From: Candidatus Enterococcus testudinis
GTDB taxonomy: Bacteria; Bacillota; Bacilli; Lactobacillales; Enterococcaceae
Assembly (NCBI RefSeq): GCF_002140915.1
Contig: NZ_NGKU01000001.1
Span: 2,969,278 to 3,033,277, forward strand
DNA length: 64,000 nt
Direction: 5' to 3'
A model generated the notes under the pieces. The model was not told where the DNA came from. It searched no databases and was given only the letters and a program-made list of their open reading frames with translations. Positions 47,444 to 56,331 of this stretch are shown here, in pieces. Position 1 is the stretch's first letter. Each line of letters begins with the position of its first letter. The translations under genes and the position numbers were made by a program.

Positions 47444-48307
47444 TTAGTCTACTCTTACGTCGAAGAAGTCTCTTAATCCATCGCCTAAAAGGTTGAATCC
47501 TAGTACTGTTACTAAAATAGCTAAACCAGGAAATGTTGTTTGCCACCACATTGTCGGCAAATAAACTCGTCCTTCAGCCACCATTGTTCCCCATTCAGGA
47601 GCGGGTGGTTGTGCACCTAACCCTAAAAACCCTAAACTTGCACCAGTCAGAATAACAAATCCAATATCTGTAGAAGCTTTAACAATAATTGTAGATAAAC
47701 AGTTTGGTAAAATTTCAATAAAAGCGATGCGCCATTTACTAGCACCAATTCCTTCTGAAGCTAAAATAAATTGTTCATTTTTTATCTTTAACGTTTCCGC
47801 TTGAACTAATCGTGTAAACCATGGCCACCAACCAAAAGAGATAGCTACCATTGAGTTAAATAAAGAGGGTTCCATAATCGCTGCCACAGCCATCGCTAAG
47901 ATAATTGATGGAATTGATAAAAAAATATCTGTCAAACGCATAATGACAGAATTAACTTTTCCACCCCAAAATCCAGCAATTAAGCCTAAAGGAACGCCAA
48001 TCCCAATCGCCACAGTTAAAACAACCACACCCATGATTAAAGAATAACGTGCACCAAACAACACACGACTAAAATTATCTCTTCCTGCTTCATCTGTCCC
48101 AAAAATATATTGACTACTAGGCGGTTGATTCATTAATGAAAAATCAATCGAACCAGTGACATCGCTTGGATGGGGAGCGATAAAATCTGCAAAAATTGCG
48201 GCAAAGACTACTAATGCTACAATAATCAATCCAACAAGCGTCAATTTATTTTTTAGGAGTTTCCGGATTTTCCCAGGAGCTTTTCTTTCTTTTACATTTG
48301 CTTCCAT
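47444..48307 (-). CDS. Opp/Dpp-type ABC permease (OppC-like)
   Basis: A 287-residue permease. The long N-terminal cytoplasmic tail (MEANVKERKAPGKIRKLLKN) precedes the first helix, and HPSDVTGSIDFSLMNQPPSSQYIFGTDEAGRDNFSRVLFGAR is the OppC signature. The coupling loop is ILASEGIGASKWRIAFIEILPNCLS, followed by GLGAQPPAPEWGTMVAEGR. Six helices are visible. It forms the importer channel with the OppB-like protein. Confidence 0.93.
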   Translation of the reverse strand: MEANVKERKAPGKIRKLLKNKLTLVGLIIVALVVFAAIFADFIAPHPSDVTGSIDFSLMNQPPSSQYIFGTDEAGRDNFSRVLFGARYSLIMGVVVLTVAIGIGVPLGLIAGFWGGKVNSVIMRLTDIFLSIPSIILAMAVAAIMEPSLFNSMVAISFGWWPWFTRLVQAETLKIKNEQFILASEGIGASKWRIAFIEILPNCLSTIIVKASTDIGFVILTGASLGFLGLGAQPPAPEWGTMVAEGRVYLPTMWWQTTFPGLAILVTVLGFNLLGDGLRDFFDVRVD

Positions 48308-48334
48308 ATGAACCTCCTATAGTTTTTTCATTTA

Positions 48335-49336
48335 TTAAGCATCTAATTTAATTTTCGGATCAAAGAATCCATAAAGTAAATCAACAATCACATTAATCAA
48401 GACGAAGAATAAACCGATGACCAATGTCACACCAATGATGGCATTGTAATCTTTATACAAGATTCCTTGAATCGCATATTGTGCCATTCCTGGCCAACCG
48501 AAAACAGCTTCTACAAGAAATGCATTCCCAATCAATGATCCAAATTGCATCCCAACTGTTGTCAATACCGAGATGAACGCATTTTTCAACATATATCGTT
48601 GATACACTAGATTTTCTGGCAAGCCATAAGATTCCGCTGCTAACACATAATCTTTGTTCATTTGATCGATCATATTTGTACGTGTCATTCGAATAATTTG
48701 AGCAGCAGTTGCAATCGATAAAGCAATAGCAGGTAATAAAATATGAATAAAACTATCTGTGAAACCTGCAAAATTCCCTGTAAGCAAACTATCTAACAAA
48801 CGTAAGCCTGTAATTGACTCAACCGCAACATTTCCTCGACCGATAACTGGAAAAATACCTAACCAATAAGAAAAAATCAATTGCAATAAAATTGCTAGCC
48901 AAAAACGTGGCAACGCAATTCCTGATAAAGAGACAATACGAATAATGTGGTCAGAAATTTTATTGTTCTTCACCGCAGAATAAATACCTAAAGGAATTCC
49001 TACTGCTACTGAAATAATCATTGAGACTAAAGATAATTCAAAAGTCGCTGGAAAGGTATCTTTAATATCCAACCAAACGTTACGACCAGAGCGTAAAGAC
49101 AACCCCATATATCCGACAAATAATCCTTTAATGTAATTAAAAAATTGTACCGGCAGTGGATCATGTAACCCTAATTGATTTTCCATTGCCACAATCTGTT
49201 CTTGCGTTGCTTCAGGCCCTAACGCCAAACGAACAGAATCTCCGGGCATAATTCTTGATAATAAAAAGATAAGCAAAATCAATCCTAGTATTGTTGGAAT
49301 TAAGCCAAGAATTCTTTTTCCTATAAATCGTCCCAT
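48335..49336 (-). CDS. Opp/Dpp-type ABC permease (OppB-like)
   Basis: A 333-residue permease. The first helix and loop (GKRILGLIPTILGLILLIFLLSRIMPGD) are typical. GLHDPLPVQFFNYIKGLFVGYMGLSLRSGR is the conserved periplasmic part. The coupling loop is YVLAAESYGLPENLVYQRYMLKNAF. VEAVFGWPGMAQYAIQGILYKDYN closes the family pattern. It is separated from the binding-protein gene by a 92-bp gap that contains a large hairpin, so it may be made in smaller amounts. Confidence 0.93.
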   Translation of the reverse strand: MGRFIGKRILGLIPTILGLILLIFLLSRIMPGDSVRLALGPEATQEQIVAMENQLGLHDPLPVQFFNYIKGLFVGYMGLSLRSGRNVWLDIKDTFPATFELSLVSMIISVAVGIPLGIYSAVKNNKISDHIIRIVSLSGIALPRFWLAILLQLIFSYWLGIFPVIGRGNVAVESITGLRLLDSLLTGNFAGFTDSFIHILLPAIALSIATAAQIIRMTRTNMIDQMNKDYVLAAESYGLPENLVYQRYMLKNAFISVLTTVGMQFGSLIGNAFLVEAVFGWPGMAQYAIQGILYKDYNAIIGVTLVIGLFFVLINVIVDLLYGFFDPKIKLDA

Positions 49337-49371
49337 CTAATCTGCTCCTCCCATAGTAGTGAAAAGAAAGG

Positions 49372-49421
49372 GAGACAGAATTCTTTTATCATAGGTAACT
49401 GATAAAAAACCTTTCTGTCTC
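49372..49421 (-). terminator. intercistronic hairpin between binding-protein and permease genes
   Basis: GAGACAGAA pairs with TTCTGTCTC, and inner TTTTATCA pairs with TGATAAAA. Downstream comes CCTTTCTTTTC, only a weak T-tract. It probably lets some transcripts end or be protected after the binding-protein gene, giving more binding protein than permease. Confidence 0.65.
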
Positions 49422-49428
49422 AACTTTC

Positions 49429-51033
49429 TTATTTCATGCTCAAATTGTAAAAGGCAATATCATAACCCATCAATCCAACAAAAGTATAACCATCAACATA
49501 ATTTGCATAAGCAATATTATGTGTAGGATTCGCTACATAAATTGATGGTGCTTTTGCTGTAATAATTTCTTGCGCTTTCTTATATAGCTCAAGTTGTTCA
49601 TCTACATCAATCTCTTTTCTTGCTTCATCCAAAATATTTGTCGTTTCTTCATCATCATACCAGCTCATTGTACGGAAGCTCCCTTGTGTAGAAGGATGAT
49701 AAATGCCATAAGTGTGGCTATCTACATGAGGGTATTTCAATGAATCAGAAATTAAAGTTAAGTTTGGTGTTTTTTCAGCCGAAGTAGCCGCTTCAGTAAT
49801 TTGTGGCCATGTTGCATTTACAATATTTACTTTAATCCCAATTTTCGATAAATTATCTGATACCAATTGACCAAATTGACGTTGCTCTGGATTTTCACCC
49901 ATAATCATAAAGTCTACTGAAATATCTTGTCCTGCATATTTAGAAGCAGCTAAATATTCTTTCGCTTGTTCTAAGTCTTGTTTGAAAACCGTCACATCAG
50001 GATTGTTTCCAGTAACAACGATTGGAACTGGACCTACTGCTTGTGTTGAATCACCTAAAATATCCTTGTTCGCTGAATCATAATCAAATGCTGCTGCGAT
50101 TGCTTTACGAACATTCTCATCATCAGTTGGTGCTTTTTGCATATTCATTGGAATATGTTGAAGTTTTGCACTTGGATCTTTTTGAACAACTAGTTTGTCA
50201 TTGTTTTCAAATTCTTTATAGGCTGAAACATTCAACCATTGATGAACCATGTCCGCTTGTCCAGAAACAAGCAATGTTTTAACAGTTGCTTCTTCTGTAA
50301 TAATTTTCATTTGAACATCTTTGAATTGATTGTCCTTCCAACCTTTCCAATAATCTTCATACGCTTTATAATCGATTTGTGATTCACGATCCCATTTTGC
50401 CAATGTATAAGGTCCTGAACCAGCCTCATTATTTTCTAAATAAGCTTGTCCATAATCATCACCTGTTGTATTTTCTTCCAACAGTTTACTATCCACAATA
50501 AATAATTGTGTCATTGAAGAGATAAATGGCGCATATGCATTGTTTAAGGTAAATTCAACGGTATAATCATCAATTTTTTTCACATTTTCAGCATCTAATA
50601 CATTGTTCCACAACCAAGAATTTCCTTGACCTACCGCTAACATACGTTGCATTGTGTACACTACATCATCGGCTGTAAATGGATTTCCTGAATGGAAGGT
50701 TACATCATCTCTTAATTTCACCGTATATACCAAGCCATCCTCGGATACTTCATATTCTGAAGCTAGATGTGGTACTGGATCCATTTTGCCATTAGCTGTA
50801 TCGGGATAGAACAAAGGATCATATAAATTGACTGCCGCAATAATTTCTGTTTCATCAATTACTTTTGCAGGATCAATCGACCCTACCACTTGTTGTGCTA
50901 CATAAACAAATGGACGATCAAGTGTGTTTGTACCCTGACTTGCTTCTGTTCCTGAATCTTTACTGCCACCACACGCCGCCAATAGTGCTGTTGCTGCAAA
51001 GCAAAGCATCAATGCTTTAAAATTCTTTTTCAT
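49429..51033 (-). CDS. Opp/Dpp-type substrate-binding lipoprotein (family 5)
   Basis: A 534-residue extracellular binding protein. The lipobox is LLAACGG after the signal MKKNFKALMLCFAATALLAAC. The family-5 signature region reads VYTVKLRDDVTFHSGNPFTADDVVYTMQRM. Later AFDYDSANKDILGDSTQAVGPVP lies in the ligand pocket region. It captures a peptide-like or other small ligand for the OppBCDF-like importer. The neighbours (DUF917, AroM, DUF1177) suggest a non-peptide ring compound, but this is only inference. It follows the IclR gene by 21 bp. Confidence 0.92.
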   Translation of the reverse strand: MKKNFKALMLCFAATALLAACGGSKDSGTEASQGTNTLDRPFVYVAQQVVGSIDPAKVIDETEIIAAVNLYDPLFYPDTANGKMDPVPHLASEYEVSEDGLVYTVKLRDDVTFHSGNPFTADDVVYTMQRMLAVGQGNSWLWNNVLDAENVKKIDDYTVEFTLNNAYAPFISSMTQLFIVDSKLLEENTTGDDYGQAYLENNEAGSGPYTLAKWDRESQIDYKAYEDYWKGWKDNQFKDVQMKIITEEATVKTLLVSGQADMVHQWLNVSAYKEFENNDKLVVQKDPSAKLQHIPMNMQKAPTDDENVRKAIAAAFDYDSANKDILGDSTQAVGPVPIVVTGNNPDVTVFKQDLEQAKEYLAASKYAGQDISVDFMIMGENPEQRQFGQLVSDNLSKIGIKVNIVNATWPQITEAATSAEKTPNLTLISDSLKYPHVDSHTYGIYHPSTQGSFRTMSWYDDEETTNILDEARKEIDVDEQLELYKKAQEIITAKAPSIYVANPTHNIAYANYVDGYTFVGLMGYDIAFYNLSMK

Positions 51034-51054
51034 TTGTACTCCCTCTTTCTTTTC

Positions 51055-51861
51055 TTAAAAATAGATATTGGATCGTTTTAAAATATGCTCAATCTTGCCC
51101 TGAGTGACCTTACCTATGTTCAATGCGTCCTGTTGTTTTTCCTCTGAAATTCGATAAAGGGGACCGGAAATGGTTAAAGATGCCCGAACTTCTGAACTTG
51201 CATCTCTAATTGGAAAGGCAATAGCACAAACATCTCGTGTATATTCCCCATAAGAAATGGCATAGCCTTGTTTTCTGATTTCTGCCAATTTTTCATAATG
51301 GATTTCTTTATCTAAAATCGTCTTTTCTGTATAAGGAAACATTTCTTCTGACAATACTTCTTGAATAAATTCTGGACGCTGATATGCCAAAATCGCTCGA
51401 TAAGAAGCTCCTGCATATAAAGGTTCTGAACTTCCTTCAAATGCCGTAAATTTGACACCTTGTTGTGAATCGACAGCAATTAAAGTCTTACCTTGACGCT
51501 GATTGATAACCGTGAAAAATATCGATTCATCTAACGCATCTCGAAGCTCAATCATACATGGACGCAACTCTTCTTCCACGTTAAACTGTTTATTCACTAA
51601 GTTACCTAACTCAATATAGGGAGTTCCTAAACTATATTTTTTCGTTTCAGGATTTTGAACCGCAAAACCTTCTTCTTTCATTGTCTCTAATATTCTAAAA
51701 ATTTTCGTATGACTTTGATTAAGTTCACGCGCTAGTTCCCTAATACCCCATACCGGTTTTTCAATGGTAAAACATTTCATTACTTGTAATGAAAGCTGTA
51801 CACTACTTAAAATTTTAGGTCCCTCCCTCATAGTGGTTCTCATAACGAACCGATGTTTCAT
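51055..51861 (-). CDS. IclR-family transcriptional regulator
   Basis: A 268-residue IclR protein. The N-terminal winged HTH is SLQVMKCFTIEKPVWGIRELARELNQSHTKIFRILETMKEEGFAVQN. The C-terminal ligand-binding GAF-like domain contains DSQQGVKFTAFEGSSEPLYAGASYRAILAY and DVCAIAFPIRD. No good Shine-Dalgarno stands before the Met at 51861; a Met ten residues later (MREGPKILSS) is also possible. It is the first gene of the nine-gene operon and probably controls it in response to the imported compound. Confidence 0.9.
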   Translation of the reverse strand: MKHRFVMRTTMREGPKILSSVQLSLQVMKCFTIEKPVWGIRELARELNQSHTKIFRILETMKEEGFAVQNPETKKYSLGTPYIELGNLVNKQFNVEEELRPCMIELRDALDESIFFTVINQRQGKTLIAVDSQQGVKFTAFEGSSEPLYAGASYRAILAYQRPEFIQEVLSEEMFPYTEKTILDKEIHYEKLAEIRKQGYAISYGEYTRDVCAIAFPIRDASSEVRASLTISGPLYRISEEKQQDALNIGKVTQGKIEHILKRSNIYF

Positions 51862-52128
51862 TTATTTAATTTTCTGAATATTATCACAATTTTCTCATCA
51901 AGTAAACCTATTTGATGTGAAAAAACTTTACATTATTTAATATAAACATCATGATTATTTTAAAAACCTAGTTATATCAACATTTCTAATTATAAATTTT
52001 TTTAGTAATAATCAGTCCATATATAAAATAGTCAAGCAATTGTCCGCTTTGGTGTTAGTATCAAATCTTAGACAGCTTTTCGTAGAGACAAGAATAAATT
52101 AAACTTATCTACGAGAGGATGAATTTTT
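51862..52128. other. AT-rich gap between the IclR operon and an IS3 relic
   Basis: This should hold the promoter of the IclR-Opp operon and, on its right side, the end of an IS3-type element. I could not fix a single promoter with confidence. Confidence 0.45.
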
Positions 52129-52383
52129 ATGAACCGATATGAAGAAAATTTTAAACAGATGATTGTTGAACTGAATCAAACTGAACGTTCTGTTCGAGGG
52201 TTGGCGAAAGAATATGGCTTATCTGAAGCAACGATTTACAAATGGAAGAATTTATATTTACCTAATCAGTCCACGGGACTGACTGGAAAAGAAGTGGCTG
52301 AACTGAAAAAAGAAAATGCTCGTTTGAAAGGGGAACTTGAAATCTTAAAAAAAGCCGCAGCCATGTTCTCTCGGAAAACCTAA
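52129..52383 (+). mobile_element. IS3-family OrfA (orphan, OrfB missing)
   Basis: An 84-residue IS3-type OrfA. The HTH is ERSVRGLAKEYGLSEATIYKWKNLYL, followed by the leucine-zipper-like helix VAELKKENARLKGELEILKKAAAMF. The frame is intact with GAGAGGATG upstream, but no OrfB follows. After the stop the sequence (52384-52519) is unrelated, and then a minus-strand plasmid gene begins. The element is thus truncated and cannot transpose without help. Confidence 0.87.
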
Positions 52384-52519
52384 ATTCGCTTGTTCAATTT
52401 ACTGAAAAATGGTGTAAGGATTACACTGTTTCTTTAGATGGAACTGTCACAACAAATCGGAAGCAATATTTAGAAAACACTTTACAGAGTAGAGATAACA
52501 AGTTCTTGGTCAATGCACG
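52384..52519. other. junction sequence between IS3 relic and truncated plasmid gene
   Basis: The plus strand stays open and reads LVQFTEKWCKDYTVSLDGTV and onward into the antisense of the next gene. It might be a scrap of another protein; I cannot name it. Confidence 0.3.
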
Positions 52520-55000
52520 TCAAGATATTTCTTCAACTCCTGAAGGCGCTACACGCTGTGACTCTTCTAGATAATAGTAGACCGTTTCCGGCTTCAACCC
52601 CTCCATAGAAACAAACCAGGTATCCTGCAGATCAGATTTATTTAGTGTCATGTAGCTCATAAGATCAACGCCAGATTCAAAGAATTCCAACCGTTTAGGT
52701 TCGCCATTTCTAACGTTGAATCCCACAAAATTATTAGAACCAGGTTCGATTTTTTTCCAGGTAGAGTCCTTGATCGTTCCCTTTTCACTGTTTCCGCAGA
52801 TTTCCCCTTGATTATTCCAAATCAATACTAGATTATTACGTTTATCTTGTCGTAAAAACCCTTTGTTATGAAGGACATTTACAAGTTCTTCATCAATGCA
52901 GCGTTCCTCTATTAAATATTTTTTTGCTCGAACAAAAGGCCGTTCATTTTCTTTATCATATTTGTAGTCAATTTTTGCTTCTGGTTCAAATTCCGTTGCG
53001 TCATAGTCATTGTCTGTAATATGTCTGACGGCTTCTTTAAAGTCCTTTATTCCAACAATCTTTTGGACAAAGTCAATCGGCCCTCCACCAAAATGTCCAT
53101 TATTTTCAATAAACAAATTTTTGGGGACTGTAATAACTACAGAATGATTGTCTGCAATACGATATTGTTTGGCAGAATCTTTTTTTAAGTCAATGCCATT
53201 TTTATGAGCGATATCTAGGATCGATACTGTCTTCGCAAAAGCAATCTGTTCCGAGAACGTTTTGTACGTCTTTTGTGGTTCGGTCAGCTTTTGTTTTTCT
53301 ACCGTGGGCGCTTTTTCTTGTTCTCGTTGTTCCAATTCTTGATGGATCATCAGTTGCGTATCGATCTGTTCAATCATTTGGCGAGAGAACACTTTCACCT
53401 CTTCCATTTGAGCCAATTTATCCTCAACGGTCTGTCCATTCTTTGTCCAAGCCGCAATATACGGAATCGATTCTTCTTTCGTATCAATGCCGTAATGGTG
53501 GGCACCGATATACGCAGCCAACTCCGCTTGAAATTCTTTGACTGAGCTAGAATAAGTCGAATTACTCGCTTTTGATTGAAGTTTTGCATGTGCCAATTCG
53601 TGGATCATGGTTGGCACTTGTTCTGCTTGTGTAAACCGAGGATTCATGAAAAGCATTTCTGAGCCATCGATGCCCTGACCATATGCCCCTTTTGCAGTTC
53701 CTAACACTGGCGTAACAGTCGTTAGATCATCAATGATCGTTAGGCCTTCTGATAAGGCATAGGTTTCTAATGATTGGTATAACAGTTTTGTGTTTGCGGC
53801 CGTCGTCTGACTAATATCAAAGACCGGCACGTTTTTGAATGCCCTTCTTTCTTCTGTTTTCAGTTCTCCTTTGAGTATCTTCTCTTTTTGTTGCTTGGTG
53901 GCTTTCGATAGTGACTGTGAACGTCCCTGTTCGTTGATAAAACACTTATACGTTGTTGGCGCCAAAACCCATATGGCTTTTTCTCCCTTGCGAATAAAAA
54001 AGCCAGCGTCTTTGAATTTTTTCGCACCGGCCACAGCGTGAGCATGAGGTAATTGCTCTTGGATCAATGCCGTATTTTTTAGTGAGTAATTGTAAAACTC
54101 ACTCATAAACGCACCTAGTTCTAAGACGTCTTCCGGATCATCAAAATGATTCTTGATATTTTCCATGGCATCTTTGACGAGTTGGTCGGTTTCTTTTTTT
54201 AATTCATCGGCTGATTTTCTTTTTTTGACTGACCGTTTTTCTTCAGAATATTCAATTTTATTTTTAGTATCTGGATTGCTCATTTTGAGTTGCCCTTGTG
54301 TCAGCTGCTCTGGCTCTCCTTTATAGTAATCACTCGAATCAAATTCGATCAATCCATGATCAATAGGCACGCCCATATAAACATTATTTTGTTTTTTATA
54401 GTCATTCCATTGGCTAATAAAAGAGGAAAGATATTTTGGATTCAATCGGTTATTTACTAAAAAATCATCATTCAATTTCTCTTCAGCTTCTTTATGATCT
54501 TGACTGAACCAAATATTTTCTTCAGTTAATTTCGCATGTAAATCAAACTCATAGGACGCTACTGTACTTTTAAAAATATTTTCCTCATCTGTATAGATTC
54601 TGAAAAAAGCCCCTTCTGCATGGTTTTCAATTCTTAAATAGTAAGCTGCTTTTGAATGATCGTTTGTTAGAACATCCTTCTTATCTTTTGTAGCTAACGA
54701 TTCAAGCTTTTCATAATAGTCTTGGTTACTATTGACCCCGTCCCCGACGTCTAAACGAAATGCATCGACGATTTCTCCATCTTTAATTTCCTAAAAGTAA
54801 AATTTGTAATACACTTTCCATTGGTCGATCTAAACGTTTGATTTCTTCGATTAAAGGTTGTGAAACGATCTCTCCTTCAAAATTACGAATGCTTTCCGAC
54901 CCCTCGTTAAATTCCACTCGATGGAAATGGTTCAAGGCAGCTTCTTGATCTTTTGTAGCGTTGAGCACCTCTGTAGTGTCACCCGTTAGTTCGTTTAAAA
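52520..55000 (-). pseudogene. ArdC-like ssDNA-binding/metallopeptidase/TOPRIM plasmid protein, truncated at both ends
   Basis: A large plasmid-type protein in two frames. The upstream piece (to 54783) reads LNELTGDTTEVLNATKDQEA and ends LQILLLGN-stop. The downstream frame continues IKDGEIVDAFRLDVGDGVNS without a start, so a frameshift near 54785 is likely. It then gives an ArdC-type N-terminal domain (NYSLKNTALIQEQLPHAHAVAGAKKFKDAGFFIRKGEKAIWVLAP). A zinc peptidase motif HELAH follows, then a DUF3991-like zinc-free region and the start of a TOPRIM domain (FVSMEGLKPETVYYYLEESQ). It stops at 52520 just before the expected acidic DxD motif, where the IS3 relic lies. The 5' end is cut by IS1216 at 55001. 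Such proteins protect incoming plasmid DNA. Confidence 0.75.
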
Positions 55001-55809
55001 GGTTCTGTTGCAAAGTTTTAAATCTACTATCAAATAAGGTAGAATAATAGAAAAAGATAGCAAGAGGAATGACGATGAATCATTTTAAAGGAAAGCAATT
55101 TCAGCAGGATGTGATTATTGTAGCCGTGGGCTACTATCTTCGTTATAACCTTAGCTATCGTGAAGTTCAAGAAATCTTATATGATCGTGGCATTAACGTT
55201 TCTCATACGACGATTTATCGTTGGGTGCAAGAATATGGCAAACTACTCTATCAAATTTGGAAAAAGAAAAATAAAAAATCCTTTTATTCATGGAAAATGG
55301 ATGAAACGTACATCAAAATTAAAGGAAAATGGCATTATTTGTATCGAGCCATCGATGTAGATGGTTTAACCTTGGATATTTGGTTACGTAAAAAACGGGA
55401 CACACAAGCAGCCTATGCTTTTCTTAAGCGGTTAGTGAAGCAGTTTGATGAACCGAAGGTTGTAGTCACAGATAAAGCCCCCTCTATTACAAGTGCCTTT
55501 AAGAAACTAAAAGAATACGGCTTTTATCAAGGGACAGAACATCTTACCATTAAATACCTGAATAATTTGATTGAACAAGACCATCGTCCAGTAAAGAGAC
55601 GCAATAAATTCTATCGAAGTTTACGCACTGCCTCTACCACGATTAAAGGCATGGAAGCCATCCGAGGATTATATAAGAAAACCCGAAAAGAAGGCACTCT
55701 CTTCAGGTTTTCGGTCTGTACTGAAATCAAGGTATTATTGGGAATCCCAGCTTAAATCATAGATACCGTAAGCGATTTTATTCTTTATTTAAAACTTTGC
55801 AACAGAACC
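55001..55809 (+). mobile_element. IS1216 (IS6 family), complete, 809 bp
   Basis: Terminal repeats GGTTCTGTTGCAAAGTTTTA (55001-55020) and its inverse ending at 55809 enclose one transposase gene. The total length of 809 bp equals that known for IS1216. The 8 bases outside the left end (GTTTAAAA) do not match those outside the right end (GATTGATA). There is no target duplication, so this copy results from recombination or a replicative deletion rather than simple insertion. Confidence 0.95.
55075..55755 (+). CDS. tnp: IS1216 transposase (IS6 family DDE)
   Basis: A 226-residue DDE transposase. The N-terminal zinc-free HTH is LSYREVQEILYDRGINVSHTTIYRWVQEY. Catalytic residues are D in WKMDETYIKI, D in VVTDKAPS and E in NLIEQDHRPVKRR. 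The ATG at 55075 (MNHFKGKQF) has AAGAGG at proper spacing and gives the usual length; a Met two codons earlier is possible. It is intact and probably active. IS1216 moves by cointegrate formation and often joins plasmid and chromosomal segments. Confidence 0.95.
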   Translation: MNHFKGKQFQQDVIIVAVGYYLRYNLSYREVQEILYDRGINVSHTTIYRWVQEYGKLLYQIWKKKNKKSFYSWKMDETYIKIKGKWHYLYRAIDVDGLTLDIWLRKKRDTQAAYAFLKRLVKQFDEPKVVVTDKAPSITSAFKKLKEYGFYQGTEHLTIKYLNNLIEQDHRPVKRRNKFYRSLRTASTTIKGMEAIRGLYKKTRKEGTLFRFSVCTEIKVLLGIPA

Positions 55810-56165
55810 GATTGATATATAACAACAAACCTTCTTTCCATTGTTCCTTTTCAAGCAAGTGCATGCCTTTGGGTTCAATGAAAATTTGGAGATAGTGATC
55901 TTTATTTTCCAACAAGAGGATAAAGTCCGGCTGGAAAGCTTCAAAGCGTCGTTCACGGACGCGCTCACCAAACTGATAGAGCTTTTGAGCGCATCACTTT
56001 TTATGGATTCGCGGTGCATGTTCTCGTCCATTCAGAGCAAGTATACGTGTTCATAGTGTTCTTGGAATTCCTTAATGCGTTCCGCCAGTCTATCAACCAG
56101 CTGTTTCTCAGTCTGGTTGATGATACTCGAATCGTAGACGAAGAAATCTTCTCTTCTCACATGAC
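55810..56165 (-). pseudogene. decayed C-terminus of a Type III restriction helicase/endonuclease (Res)
   Basis: Reading leftwards: VRREDFFVYDSSIINQTEKQ, then LVDRLAERIKEFQEHYEHVYLL, a TGA, then MDENMHRESIKSDALK. After a shift of frame at an A-run come LYQFGERVRERRFEAFQPDF and ILLLENKDHYLQIFIEPKGM, ending at IS1216. PDFxLxx..xxIEPKG is the PD-(D/E)XK nuclease core found at the C-terminus of Type III Res-like helicases. One stop, one frameshift and the missing helicase part show it is dead. It adjoins the intact methylase/helicase genes, so the site has hosted more than one restriction system. Confidence 0.7.
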
Positions 56166-56331
56166 GACTACTTAGTAGGGACTTGGACCAGAAAAGAGGC
56201 CTTCTTGCCAGTAGACCTCTTTCGAGACACCGTCAACTTACCTGAGAATATATTTACTAATTCCTTTATAGAATAATTATGTTGATAATTAAAACTAAAA
56301 TCCGCCATTTAAATTTAATAATAAAAGACAA

